Shown here piece after piece: positions 1 to 5,039 of a stretch of 5,039 nucleotides of DNA. The position numbers and the translations under genes were made by a program. Within the stretch, counting starts at the first letter, position 1. Every line of letters begins with the position of its first letter. A model generated the notes under the pieces. The model was not told where the DNA came from. It saw nothing but the letters and a program-made list of their open reading frames with translations, and ran no database searches. The DNA lies in contig JAPJRA010000344.1 of NCBI GenBank assembly GCA_030824835.1, forward strand, positions 1 to 5,039. Direction: 5' to 3'. The DNA comes from Geminicoccaceae bacterium (GTDB lineage Bacteria > Pseudomonadota > Alphaproteobacteria > Geminicoccales > Geminicoccaceae).

Positions 1-459
1 GTGGGGGCGCAGGAGGGCATCACCTTCGCTTTCGGCGCCATCGATGCCCAGCCGAACACCTTGGCGGCCCATGCACTGGTTCTGAGCGCGGCCAGGCTGG
101 GGCGCGGCAATGCGGCAGCGGCAGCGGCAGCCTTGTTTCGCGCCTTCTTCGTCGAGGGCATCGACATCGGTCGGGTGGACAGGCTGATCGAGGTCGCGAG
201 CCGGGTTGGCCTCGACCCGCGCAGCGTCGAAGGGCTCACCTCCGAGGCGGCGTTGGAGGGTATCGCCTTCGCACACGAGCAGGCCCACGCGCTTGGTGTC
301 TCAGGCGTTCCCGTCTGCCGCTTCGGCGATGATCACGTCATTGCCGGCGCGCAACCGGCAGAGGTGCTGGAAGCCCTTTTGGACCTCGAGATCTATAGCC
401 ATGATGCGATGCCCGAGAACACGCCGCTCAGGGGCGCCAGGCCTCATAGTCGCCCGTAG
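1..459 (+). CDS. DsbA/FrnE-family thioredoxin-fold oxidoreductase, 3' part (N-terminus outside window)
   Basis: This is the C-terminal 152 residues of a DsbA-like protein of the FrnE / 2-hydroxychromene-2-carboxylate isomerase group. Members are usually about 210-225 residues, so roughly 65-75 N-terminal residues, including any CxxC redox motif, lie left of the window. The GTG at base 1 is therefore probably an internal valine, not a start. Visible family hallmarks are a PNT-LAAH segment (residues 18-24), an LFRAFFVEG-DIG helix (45-57), a GLD turn (70-72), a GVSGVP loop whose Pro104 is the expected cis-proline next to the active site, and a GAQP motif (116-119) before the last helix. The family reduces, oxidises or isomerises disulfides or glutathione adducts; the substrate cannot be told here. 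No signal peptide can be assessed. It ends at TAG 457-459, inside the 3' end of the convergent NDUFA12-like gene. Family assignment is firm, specific function is not. Confidence 0.85.
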   Translation: MGAQEGITFAFGAIDAQPNTLAAHALVLSAARLGRGNAAAAAAALFRAFFVEGIDIGRVDRLIEVASRVGLDPRSVEGLTSEAALEGIAFAHEQAHALGVSGVPVCRFGDDHVIAGAQPAEVLEALLDLEIYSHDAMPENTPLRGARPHSRP

Positions 460-808
460 CCTTGGCGCGCTGGCCGCCCCGCTGCACATGCCCCGCCGGT
501 ACGTAAGCTTGCGGGGTGCCGCTCAGGTTGGGCTGATGCTCCTTTTCCCACCGCTTGGTCACGGCCGGCTGCTCGCTCGGTGTTTTCTCACGTGACCGGC
601 CGAGCCAGCCGTGCCATCCCGGCGGCACCATGCTGCCATCGAGTTCGACGTCGCCTGCATAGACCACCCAGCGACGCTCGGTCCGCCAGTCCTTGGCGCC
701 CCGCTCGCGGTAGTAGCGATTGCCGGCGGCGTCCTCACCGACCAGCTCGCCGTGGCGGCGGGTGAACAGATAGGTGCCTAGATTGTTCGAGCGTAGCCAT
801 TTCAACAC
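428..808 (-). CDS. NADH:ubiquinone oxidoreductase accessory subunit, NDUFA12 (B17.2) family
   Basis: A complete 126-residue protein of the NDUFA12 family, one of the few supernumerary complex I subunits shared by alphaproteobacteria and mitochondria. It is a small peripheral subunit on the matrix/cytoplasmic side and is not catalytic. Visible signatures in order: LGTYLFTRRHGELVGED (residues 10-26), AGNRYYRER (28-36), RRWVVYAG (45-52), VPPGWHGWLGR (61-71), W-EKEHQPNLSGTPQAY (87-102) and the C-terminal ATGDYEAWRP (117-126). Length is normal and no transmembrane segment is present, as expected. The start is GTG at 808-806: a GGAG at 820-817 (minus strand) lies 8 nt upstream, an in-frame TAG at 838-836 closes the frame, and no ATG lies between. 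The gene is not beside other nuo genes here, which is usual for this subunit. Its 3' end overlaps the convergent DsbA-like gene by 32 bp. I see no clear promoter on this strand. Confidence 0.95.
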   Translation of the reverse strand: MLKWLRSNNLGTYLFTRRHGELVGEDAAGNRYYRERGAKDWRTERRWVVYAGDVELDGSMVPPGWHGWLGRSREKTPSEQPAVTKRWEKEHQPNLSGTPQAYVPAGHVQRGGQRAKATGDYEAWRP

Positions 809-816
809 AGTGCGAG

Positions 817-820
817 CTCC
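817..820 (-). promoter_or_regulatory. Ribosome binding site of the NDUFA12-like gene
   Basis: On the minus strand GGAG is followed by 8 nt and then GTG at 808-806. It decides the start, because an in-frame TAG lies 30 nt upstream of the GTG and no ATG is available between. Confidence 0.7.
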
Positions 821-903
821 GGCTGCCTTGGCCGCCTAGTAGAGCCATTGCCACGGGCCTGTCCAGGCCTGCGCGCCGCGCCATTGGTCACAGCAGCGCA
901 GGC

Positions 904-912
904 TGTGGATAA
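904..912 (-). promoter_or_regulatory. DnaA box (9/9 match)
   Basis: Plus-strand TGTGGATAA is the exact complement of the DnaA consensus TTATCCACA. By chance an exact match on either strand is expected in well under 1% of 659-bp stretches. It sits about 35 bp from the AT-rich CTTATTT repeats. DnaA binding itself is inferred. Confidence 0.6.
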
Positions 913-946
913 GGCGGTAATTCTGTGGGTGTTTTGCGTATCCATC

Positions 947-967
947 CTTATTTATCACGGCTTATTT
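947..967. repeat. AT-rich stretch with CTTATTT direct repeat
   Basis: CTTATTT occurs at 947-953 and 961-967, 14 bp apart start to start, in a stretch from about 930 to 975 that is clearly more AT-rich than the surrounding sequence. Such a stretch next to a DnaA box could be a DNA unwinding element or simply part of the promoter of the minus-strand gene. Confidence 0.4.
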
Positions 968-1072
968 GCTTGATCTTGTCTCTTTCGGCAGCCGCCCGCT
1001 GACCTCGGCCTAGCCCATGCCGGCCATGCGTTTTCAGGCTCTGCGCATGCGGTGCCGCCATTGATCATACTG

Positions 1073-1085
1073 GATGATTATCATC
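1073..1085. promoter_or_regulatory. Perfect palindrome GATGAT-T-ATCATC, Fur-like operator candidate
   Basis: A perfect 6+1+6 dyad. Its ATGAT-W-ATCAT core equals the centre of the classical 19-bp Fur box; aligned over 1070-1088 it matches 13 of 19 positions by my count. A Fur-family protein or another dimeric repressor could bind. TTATCATCA at 1078-1086 inside it also matches 7 of 9 positions of a DnaA box, so the two readings overlap. Confidence 0.35.
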
Positions 1086-1166
1086 AGCATACACTTAGCT
1101 AGGCCCTGATTCTTCGGCCCCTGGCACACAGCCGGTTTGTCGATCTCGCGGTCTCGCGAATGCCGC

Positions 1167-1182
1167 ACGCAACAAGTTGTGG
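1167..1182. promoter_or_regulatory. NrdR box 1 (degenerate)
   Basis: This 16-mer matches 11 of 16 positions of the NrdR consensus acaCwAtATaTwGtgt, with the outer half-sites (ACgCAA and TTGTGg) best kept. Alone it would be weak. It gains weight from lying exactly 32 bp centre to centre (16-bp gap) upstream of the better box, which is the usual geometry of NrdR box pairs. Confidence 0.5.
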
Positions 1183-1198
1183 ACGTTGGGCGCCGCAT

Positions 1199-1214
1199 GC
1201 ACTAAATATGGTGT
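1199..1214. promoter_or_regulatory. NrdR box 2
   Basis: The sequence GCACTAAATATGGTGT matches 13 of 16 positions of the NrdR consensus acaCwAtATaTwGtgt, including the CAC and GTGT outer arms and the AT-rich core. NrdR is the ATP/dATP-sensing repressor of bacterial ribonucleotide reductase genes, and the next plus-strand gene is nrdJ. The box lies about 250 bp upstream of the nrdJ start, farther than is typical, which suggests an additional distal promoter that I cannot locate with confidence. Confidence 0.65.
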
Positions 1215-1249
1215 CGAAGTTGGAATTCGCTCTGTGATCTTGGGCCGCG

Positions 1250-1265
1250 CCGGCCGATAGGCCGG
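1250..1265. repeat. Short inverted repeat CCGGCC-GATA-GGCCGG
   Basis: A perfect 6-bp all-GC stem around a GATA tetraloop. No T-tract follows on either strand, so an intrinsic terminator is unlikely. It may be a structure in the leader of a distal nrdJ transcript or have no function. Confidence 0.35.
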
Positions 1266-1286
1266 AAGCGAACATTCATCCCACCC

Positions 1287-1304
1287 TGTGGAACCTGTGG
1301 ACAA
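1287..1304 (-). promoter_or_regulatory. Tandem DnaA-like 9-mers
   Basis: TGTGGAACC (1287-1295, 6 of 9 matches) directly abuts TGTGGACAA (1296-1304, 8 of 9 matches to TGTGGATAA), giving a 9-bp direct repeat of CTGTGGA. The second is a credible DnaA box; the first is weak. Confidence 0.45.
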
Positions 1305-1364
1305 CGCGGGCGCTGTGATTGCGGCAGCGGCATGGTTGGGATAAAGTAAGGGTTGAGTTGATCC

Positions 1365-1401
1365 GAATCAGCCCATCGCTGACTCCGTTGCCCGCGGAGT
1401 C
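1365..1401. promoter_or_regulatory. Three GANTC (CcrM methylation) sites at 16-bp spacing
   Basis: GAATC at 1365-1369, GACTC at 1381-1385 and GAGTC at 1397-1401 start exactly 16 bp apart; a fourth, GATTC, lies at 1108-1112. In alphaproteobacteria GANTC is methylated by CcrM, and GcrA reads its methylation state at cell-cycle promoters. The cluster ends 19 bp before the -35 element of the nrdJ promoter. That these sites regulate nrdJ is inferred. Confidence 0.5.
1381..1401. repeat. Perfect inverted repeat GACTCCG-N7-CGGAGTC
   Basis: Two perfect 7-bp arms are separated by 7 nt; only TTTG follows, so it is not a convincing terminator. It lies about 20 bp upstream of the -35 hexamer, a position that suits an activator or a second operator. 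Each arm contains one GANTC site. Confidence 0.5.
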
Positions 1402-1420
1402 TTTGGGCAGCAAAATCGGT

Positions 1421-1448
1421 TTGACGAACAAGACGAGAACGTTCTAAT
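1421..1448 (+). promoter_or_regulatory. nrdJ proximal promoter, sigma70-like
   Basis: TTGACG (1421-1426, 5 of 6 matches to TTGACA) and TCTAAT (1443-1448, 5 of 6 matches to TATAAT) are separated by 16 bp. Predicted transcription start is near 1454-1456, giving a leader of only about 12-14 nt that begins at or just before the Shine-Dalgarno sequence. Confidence 0.6.
1426..1440. promoter_or_regulatory. LexA (SOS) box, GAAC-N7-GAAC
   Basis: GAAC at 1426-1429 and GAAC at 1437-1440 are separated by exactly 7 nt, the direct-repeat operator recognised by alphaproteobacterial LexA (also written GTTC-N7-GTTC). It fills the spacer between the -35 and -10 elements, an ideal place for repression. The second GAAC is also part of a 10-bp palindrome AGAACGTTCT (1436-1445). 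Confidence 0.6.
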
Positions 1449-1455
1449 GTTAGGA

Positions 1456-1461
1456 AGGAGG
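1456..1461 (+). promoter_or_regulatory. Strong ribosome binding site of nrdJ
   Basis: A perfect AGGAGG lies 6 nt before GTG 1468. It decides the start: the only other nearby in-frame option, ATG 1447, lies upstream of this site, overlaps the predicted -10 element and has no Shine-Dalgarno sequence of its own. Confidence 0.85.
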
Positions 1462-1467
1462 AGAAGA

Positions 1468-4400
1468 GTGCGACTAGCGATCCAAAGACGCTTCACACGG
1501 TCAGGTGAATCGCCCTATGCGGCGATCCAATTCCGGCTGTCGTCGAGCGAAATCCGCAGCCCGGACGGCTCGGTCGTGTTCAGGCTCGATCAGCTCGAAG
1601 CCCCCGCCGCGTGGTCGCAGGTCGCCGTCGACGTTCTGGCACAGAAGTATTTCCGTAAGGCCGGTGTTCCCAGCCGTCTGAAGGCCGTGCGTGAGAAAGG
1701 CGTCCCAGCGTGGCTTTGCCGTCGCGTTGCCGACGAGCGGGCTCTGGCAGAACTGCCCGAGGCCGAGCGCTATGGCAGCGAGACCAGCGCCTCGCAGGTT
1801 TTCGATCGCTTGGCGGGAACGTGGACCTACTGGGGCTGGAAGAACGGCTATTTCGCCGCCGAGGAGGATGCTCGGGCATTCTTCGACGAGCATCGGTACA
1901 TGCTGGCCATGCAGATGGCAGCGCCGAATTCGCCGCAGTGGTTCAACACCGGGCTCCATTGGGCCTATGGCATCGACGGCCCGGCGCAGGGGCATTTCTA
2001 CGTCGACGAAGCCACCGGCCAGGTCGTTCCGTCGGCCTCGTCCTATGAGCGCCCGCAGCCGCACGCCTGCTTCATCCAGAGCATCAAGGACGATCTCGTC
2101 AACGATGGCGGGATCATGGATCTGTGGGTGCGCGAGGCACGCCTGTTCAAGTACGGCTCCGGCACCGGCACCAACTTCTCCAGCCTGCGCGCCGAAGGTG
2201 AGCGGCTGTCGGGCGGCGGCAAAAGCTCGGGCCTGATGAGCTTCCTCAAGATCGGCGACCGCGCTGCCGGGGCCATCAAGTCGGGTGGCACCACGCGGCG
2301 CGCCGCCAAGATGGTGATCGTCAACGCCGATCATCCGGATATTGAGGCGTTCACCGACTGGAAGGTGATCGAGGAGCAGAAGGTGGCTGCCTTGGTGGCG
2401 GGCTCGCGGCTGTTCAAGCAGCATGCCGGCACCATCATGGCCGCGTGCCATGACACCAGCTATGCCGGCGCCAACCGCTTCGATCCGAAGGAGAACGCGG
2501 CGCTGAAGAAGGCGGTGCGCGAAGCCCGGCGGGCGCTGCTGCCGGAAGGGGCGATCCAGCAGGTCATCCTCTATGCGAGCCAGGGTTACACCGCGCTCGA
2601 GATCCAGACCTACGCCGCCGACTGGGACAGCGACGCCTACCTCACGGTTTCCGGGCAGAACTCGAACAACACGGTCCGGGTCGACGACGACTTCATGGCG
2701 GCGGTGCTGGAGAAGCGCGACTGGCCGCTGCGGCGCCGCACGGACGGCAAGGTCGCCAAGACCCTGAAGGCCGACGAGCTTTGGGGCAAGCTCGCCAACG
2801 CCGCCTGGGCCAGTGCCGACCCGGGTATCCAGTACGACACCACGATCAACGACTGGCACACCTGCCCGGTGTCGGGGCGCATCAACGCCTCCAACCCGTG
2901 CTCCGAGTACATGTTCCTCGACGACACGGCGTGCAATCTTGCGTCCTTGAACCTGATGTGCTTCAGGCGCGACGACGGCACGCTGGCGGTGGACGAATTC
3001 GTGCACGCGGTCCGGCTGTGGACCGTCGTGCTCGAGATCTCCGTGCTCATGGCACAGTTCCCGGCGGCCAAGATCGCCGAGCTGTCCTATCGGTTCCGAA
3101 CGCTGGGCCTGGGCTACGCCAATCTCGGCGGCCTGCTGATGGCCTGCGGCCTGCCCTACGACAGCGAGCACGGCCGCGCCTATGGGGCCGCGATCACCGC
3201 GCTGATGACGGGCACGGCCTATAAGGTGTCGGCCGAGATGGCCGAGGTGCAGGGTCCGTTCCCCGGCTATGCGGAAAACCGTGAGCACGTGTTGCGCGTC
3301 CTGCGCAACCACCGCCGCGCGGCGGTGAGCGAGACCACGGGCTACGAGCAGCTGCATACCCTGCCCGTCCCGCTCGATGCCGCGAGCTGTGCCGATCAGG
3401 CCCTGGTTACGGCGGCACGTGCGGCCTGGGACGATGCGCTGGCGATGGCCGAGCAGCATGGCATTCGCAACGCCCAGGTCAGCGTGATCGCCCCCACCGG
3501 GACGATCGGTCTGGTGATGGACTGCGACACGACCGGCATCGAGCCCGACTTCGCGCTGGTCAAGTTCAAGAAGCTCGCCGGCGGTGGCTACTTCAAGATC
3601 ATCAACCGCATGGTGCCACAGGCGCTCGAGACGCTGGGCTACAACCAGGCGCAGATCGACGATATCGGCCGTTACGCCGTCGGCCACGGGACGCTCGAGG
3701 GCGCGCCGTTCATCAATCACGCGACACTGCGGGCCAAGGGCTTCACCGACGAGGTGCTGGCGAAGCTCGACGCGATGCTACCTACCGCGTTCGACATCAA
3801 GTACGTCTTCAACCGGTTCACGTTGGGTGACAGCGTCCTCAAGGACGGGCTCGGCTTCACCGAGGCGCAGATCGAGGATCCGGCGTTCGACCTGTTCAAG
3901 ACGCTGGGCTTCGCGCGCGGTGAGGTGGAGGCCGCCAACATCTACTGCTGCGGCGCCATGACGGTCGAGGGAGCGCCGCATCTGCAGGAGGCGCATCTGG
4001 CGGTGTTCGACTGTGCCAATCCCTGCGGCCGTACCGGCAGGCGCTACCTCTCGGTCGACAGCCACATCCGTATGATGGCGGCGGCACAACCCTTCATCTC
4101 CGGTGCCATCTCGAAGACCATCAACATGCCGGCGCATGCGAGCGTGAAGGATTGCGAGGCCGCCTATCTCGAGGGATGGCGCCTGGGGCTCAAGGCGCTG
4201 GCGCTGTACCGCGATGGCTCCAAGCTCAGCCAGCCGCTGGCCTCGATGCTGCCGAACGATCTCGATGACGACGAGGAGTTGGCCGAGCTGCCGCAGATGC
4301 AGCGGGTGGTCGAGGTCACGGAACGGATCGTCGAGCGCTGGGTGCACGAGCGGCGCAAGCTGCCCAGCCGCCGCAAAGGCTACACCCAGAAGGCGGTGGT

Positions 4401-5039
4401 CGGCGGGCACAAGCTCTACCTGCGCACCGGCGAGTATGAGGACGGCACGCTCGGCGAGATCTTCGTCGACATGCACAAAGAAGGGGCCGCCTTCCGCTCG
4501 CTGATGAACAGCTTTGCGATCGCGATTTCGATCGGGCTCCAATACGGCGTGCCGCTCGAGGAGTTCGTCGAGGCGTTCTCCTACACCCGCTTCGACCCTT
4601 CGGGCGTGGTACAGGGCAACGATACCATCAAGATGGCGACCTCGGTCCTGGACTATATCTTCCGCGAGCTCGCGATCTCCTACCTGGAGCGGACCGATCT
4701 CGCCAATGTCGAGCCCTCAGATATGCGTCACGACGCCCTTGGCAAAGGCGTGGCGGAGGGCGACATGGGAACCGAGGCGGTACGTCACATCGCCTCCACC
4801 GGCTTCGTCCGCGGCAATCTTCGCCTGCTTGCGGGCGGCGGTGCGACGGGTGAGGGAATGGTGGCCAAGAGATCCGGCTCGTCCGGCGGCTCGACCATGG
4901 TGGTGTCGGAGCCCACGACGAGCGGTACGAACAGCCGTGCGGCGCAGGTGCACATGGCCCGACTCAAGGGCTATGTCGGTGATTCCTGCTCCGCTTGCGG
5001 CAACTTCACGCTGGTGCGGAACGGCACCTGCCTGAAATG
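1468..5039 (+). CDS. nrdJ: Vitamin B12-dependent (class II) ribonucleotide reductase, 3' end just outside window
   Basis: The adenosylcobalamin-dependent reductase converts ribonucleotides to deoxyribonucleotides in the cytoplasm, with or without oxygen and without a separate radical subunit. 1,190 residues are visible; by memory of homologues only about ten are missing. The class II N-terminal domain covers roughly residues 1-110. The ten-stranded barrel follows: Cys201 (PHACFIQS), GSGTGTNFS (230-238), NPCSE with the predicted thiyl-radical Cys478 plus Asn476 and Glu480, Cys489 (TACNLAS), which would pair with Cys201, then PTGTIG (676-681) and GIEPD (690-694). An acidic, charged linker (about 925-965) leads to a TSCPD-type domain (about 968-1078), a Gly/Ser-rich linker, and a zinc-ribbon-like tail: CSAC (1174-1177), Cys1188, and a final codon beginning TG that is probably Cys1191. 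No N-terminal ATP-cone is seen. GTG is chosen because of AGGAGG 6 nt upstream and because homologues begin close to the RRFT motif. No frameshift or missing catalytic residue was found. Confidence 0.97.
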   Translation, partial: MRLAIQRRFTRSGESPYAAIQFRLSSSEIRSPDGSVVFRLDQLEAPAAWSQVAVDVLAQKYFRKAGVPSRLKAVREKGVPAWLCRRVADERALAELPEAERYGSETSASQVFDRLAGTWTYWGWKNGYFAAEEDARAFFDEHRYMLAMQMAAPNSPQWFNTGLHWAYGIDGPAQGHFYVDEATGQVVPSASSYERPQPHACFIQSIKDDLVNDGGIMDLWVREARLFKYGSGTGTNFSSLRAEGERLSGGGKSSGLMSFLKIGDRAAGAIKSGGTTRRAAKMVIVNADHPDIEAFTDWKVIEEQKVAALVAGSRLFKQHAGTIMAACHDTSYAGANRFDPKENAALKKAVREARRALLPEGAIQQVILYASQGYTALEIQTYAADWDSDAYLTVSGQNSNNTVRVDDDFMAAVLEKRDWPLRRRTDGKVAKTLKADELWGKLANAAWASADPGIQYDTTINDWHTCPVSGRINASNPCSEYMFLDDTACNLASLNLMCFRRDDGTLAVDEFVHAVRLWTVVLEISVLMAQFPAAKIAELSYRFRTLGLGYANLGGLLMACGLPYDSEHGRAYGAAITALMTGTAYKVSAEMAEVQGPFPGYAENREHVLRVLRNHRRAAVSETTGYEQLHTLPVPLDAASCADQALVTAARAAWDDALAMAEQHGIRNAQVSVIAPTGTIGLVMDCDTTGIEPDFALVKFKKLAGGGYFKIINRMVPQALETLGYNQAQIDDIGRYAVGHGTLEGAPFINHATLRAKGFTDEVLAKLDAMLPTAFDIKYVFNRFTLGDSVLKDGLGFTEAQIEDPAFDLFKTLGFARGEVEAANIYCCGAMTVEGAPHLQEAHLAVFDCANPCGRTGRRYLSVDSHIRMMAAAQPFISGAISKTINMPAHASVKDCEAAYLEGWRLGLKALALYRDGSKLSQPLASMLPNDLDDDEELAELPQMQRVVEVTERIVERWVHERRKLPSRRKGYTQKAVVGGHKLYLRTGEYEDGTLGEIFVDMHKEGAAFRSLMNSFAIAISIGLQYGVPLEEFVEAFSYTRFDPSGVVQGNDTIKMATSVLDYIFRELAISYLERTDLANVEPSDMRHDALGKGVAEGDMGTEAVRHIASTGFVRGNLRLLAGGGATGEGMVAKRSGSSGGSTMVVSEPTTSGTNSRAAQVHMARLKGYVGDSCSACGNFTLVRNGTCLK

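Larger units (their letters stand above)
809..1467. other. 659-bp divergent intergenic control region
   Basis: No convincing coding region lies between the two divergently transcribed genes. The longest open frame (minus strand, 1304-1095, TTG start) has no Shine-Dalgarno sequence and no recognisable domain. At 659 bp the gap is long for bacteria. It carries a locally AT-rich stretch (about 930-975), several DnaA-box-like 9-mers, a pair of NrdR-box-like 16-mers, a Fur-like palindrome, four GANTC sites, two hairpin-capable inverted repeats, and a promoter with a LexA-like operator directly in front of nrdJ. No tRNA, rRNA, cobalamin riboswitch or clear terminator was recognised. Confidence 0.8.

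Noticed and set aside
1018..1065. 15-codon plus-strand peptide (MPAMRFQALRMRCRH)
   Set aside because: No ribosome binding site, no leader-peptide residue run and no attenuator structure after it.
1095..1304. 69-codon minus-strand open frame in the intergenic region
   Set aside because: TTG start, no Shine-Dalgarno sequence, no recognisable domain, and it overlaps the NrdR and DnaA motifs.
1381..1405. Intrinsic terminator
   Set aside because: The stem is followed by only three T residues and no gene ends upstream on the plus strand within 900 bp.
1447..1449. ATG as the nrdJ start
   Set aside because: In frame, but it lies upstream of the AGGAGG, overlaps the predicted -10 element, and would add an arginine-rich stretch not typical of the family.
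809..1467. Cobalamin riboswitch upstream of the B12-dependent enzyme
   Set aside because: I searched for the conserved B12-box core and found no convincing match on the plus strand; a covariance-model search would settle it.
1501..3720. 739-codon open frame on the minus strand opposite nrdJ
   Set aside because: Antisense shadow of a GC-rich gene. Its translation is low-complexity (rich in R, G, H, V, L) with no recognisable domain, while the plus strand is a fully conserved NrdJ.
3778..4542. 254-codon minus-strand open frame
   Set aside because: Also antisense to conserved nrdJ sequence, with shadow-like composition and no family match.

Overview
This 5,039-base, GC-rich window most likely comes from an alphaproteobacterial chromosome. 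The evidence is an NDUFA12-type accessory subunit of respiratory complex I (found in alphaproteobacteria and mitochondria), a long alphaproteobacterial-type adenosylcobalamin-dependent ribonucleotide reductase (NrdJ), and regulatory sites of alphaproteobacterial type: a GAAC-N7-GAAC LexA box and clustered GANTC sites. I cannot assign an order or genus.

Layout. Bases 1-459 (+) hold the C-terminal two thirds of a DsbA/FrnE-like thioredoxin-fold oxidoreductase, cut by the left window edge. Bases 428-808 (-) hold the complete NDUFA12-family gene, converging on the first gene with a 32-bp overlap of their 3' ends. Bases 809-1467 contain no convincing gene but many candidate protein-binding sites. 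Bases 1468-5039 (+) hold nrdJ, open from a GTG start to the right edge and missing only a short C-terminal tail.

The coding genes are ordinary; the interest lies in the 659-bp divergent intergenic region. Going toward nrdJ it shows: an exact DnaA box beside an AT-rich stretch with CTTATTT repeats; a Fur-like 13-bp palindrome; two NrdR-box-like 16-mers with a 16-bp gap; a tandem pair of DnaA-like 9-mers; three GANTC sites at exact 16-bp steps, two of them in the arms of a perfect inverted repeat; and a sigma70-like promoter (TTGACG-N16-TCTAAT) whose spacer is filled by a LexA box, followed directly by AGGAGG and the GTG start.

Read together, the region looks like a stacked control region coupling deoxyribonucleotide supply to dNTP status (NrdR), DNA damage (LexA), replication initiation (DnaA) and cell-cycle methylation (CcrM/GcrA). 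An alternative for the DnaA-box and AT-rich part is a replication origin. All regulator assignments are motif matches made by eye, not measured binding.
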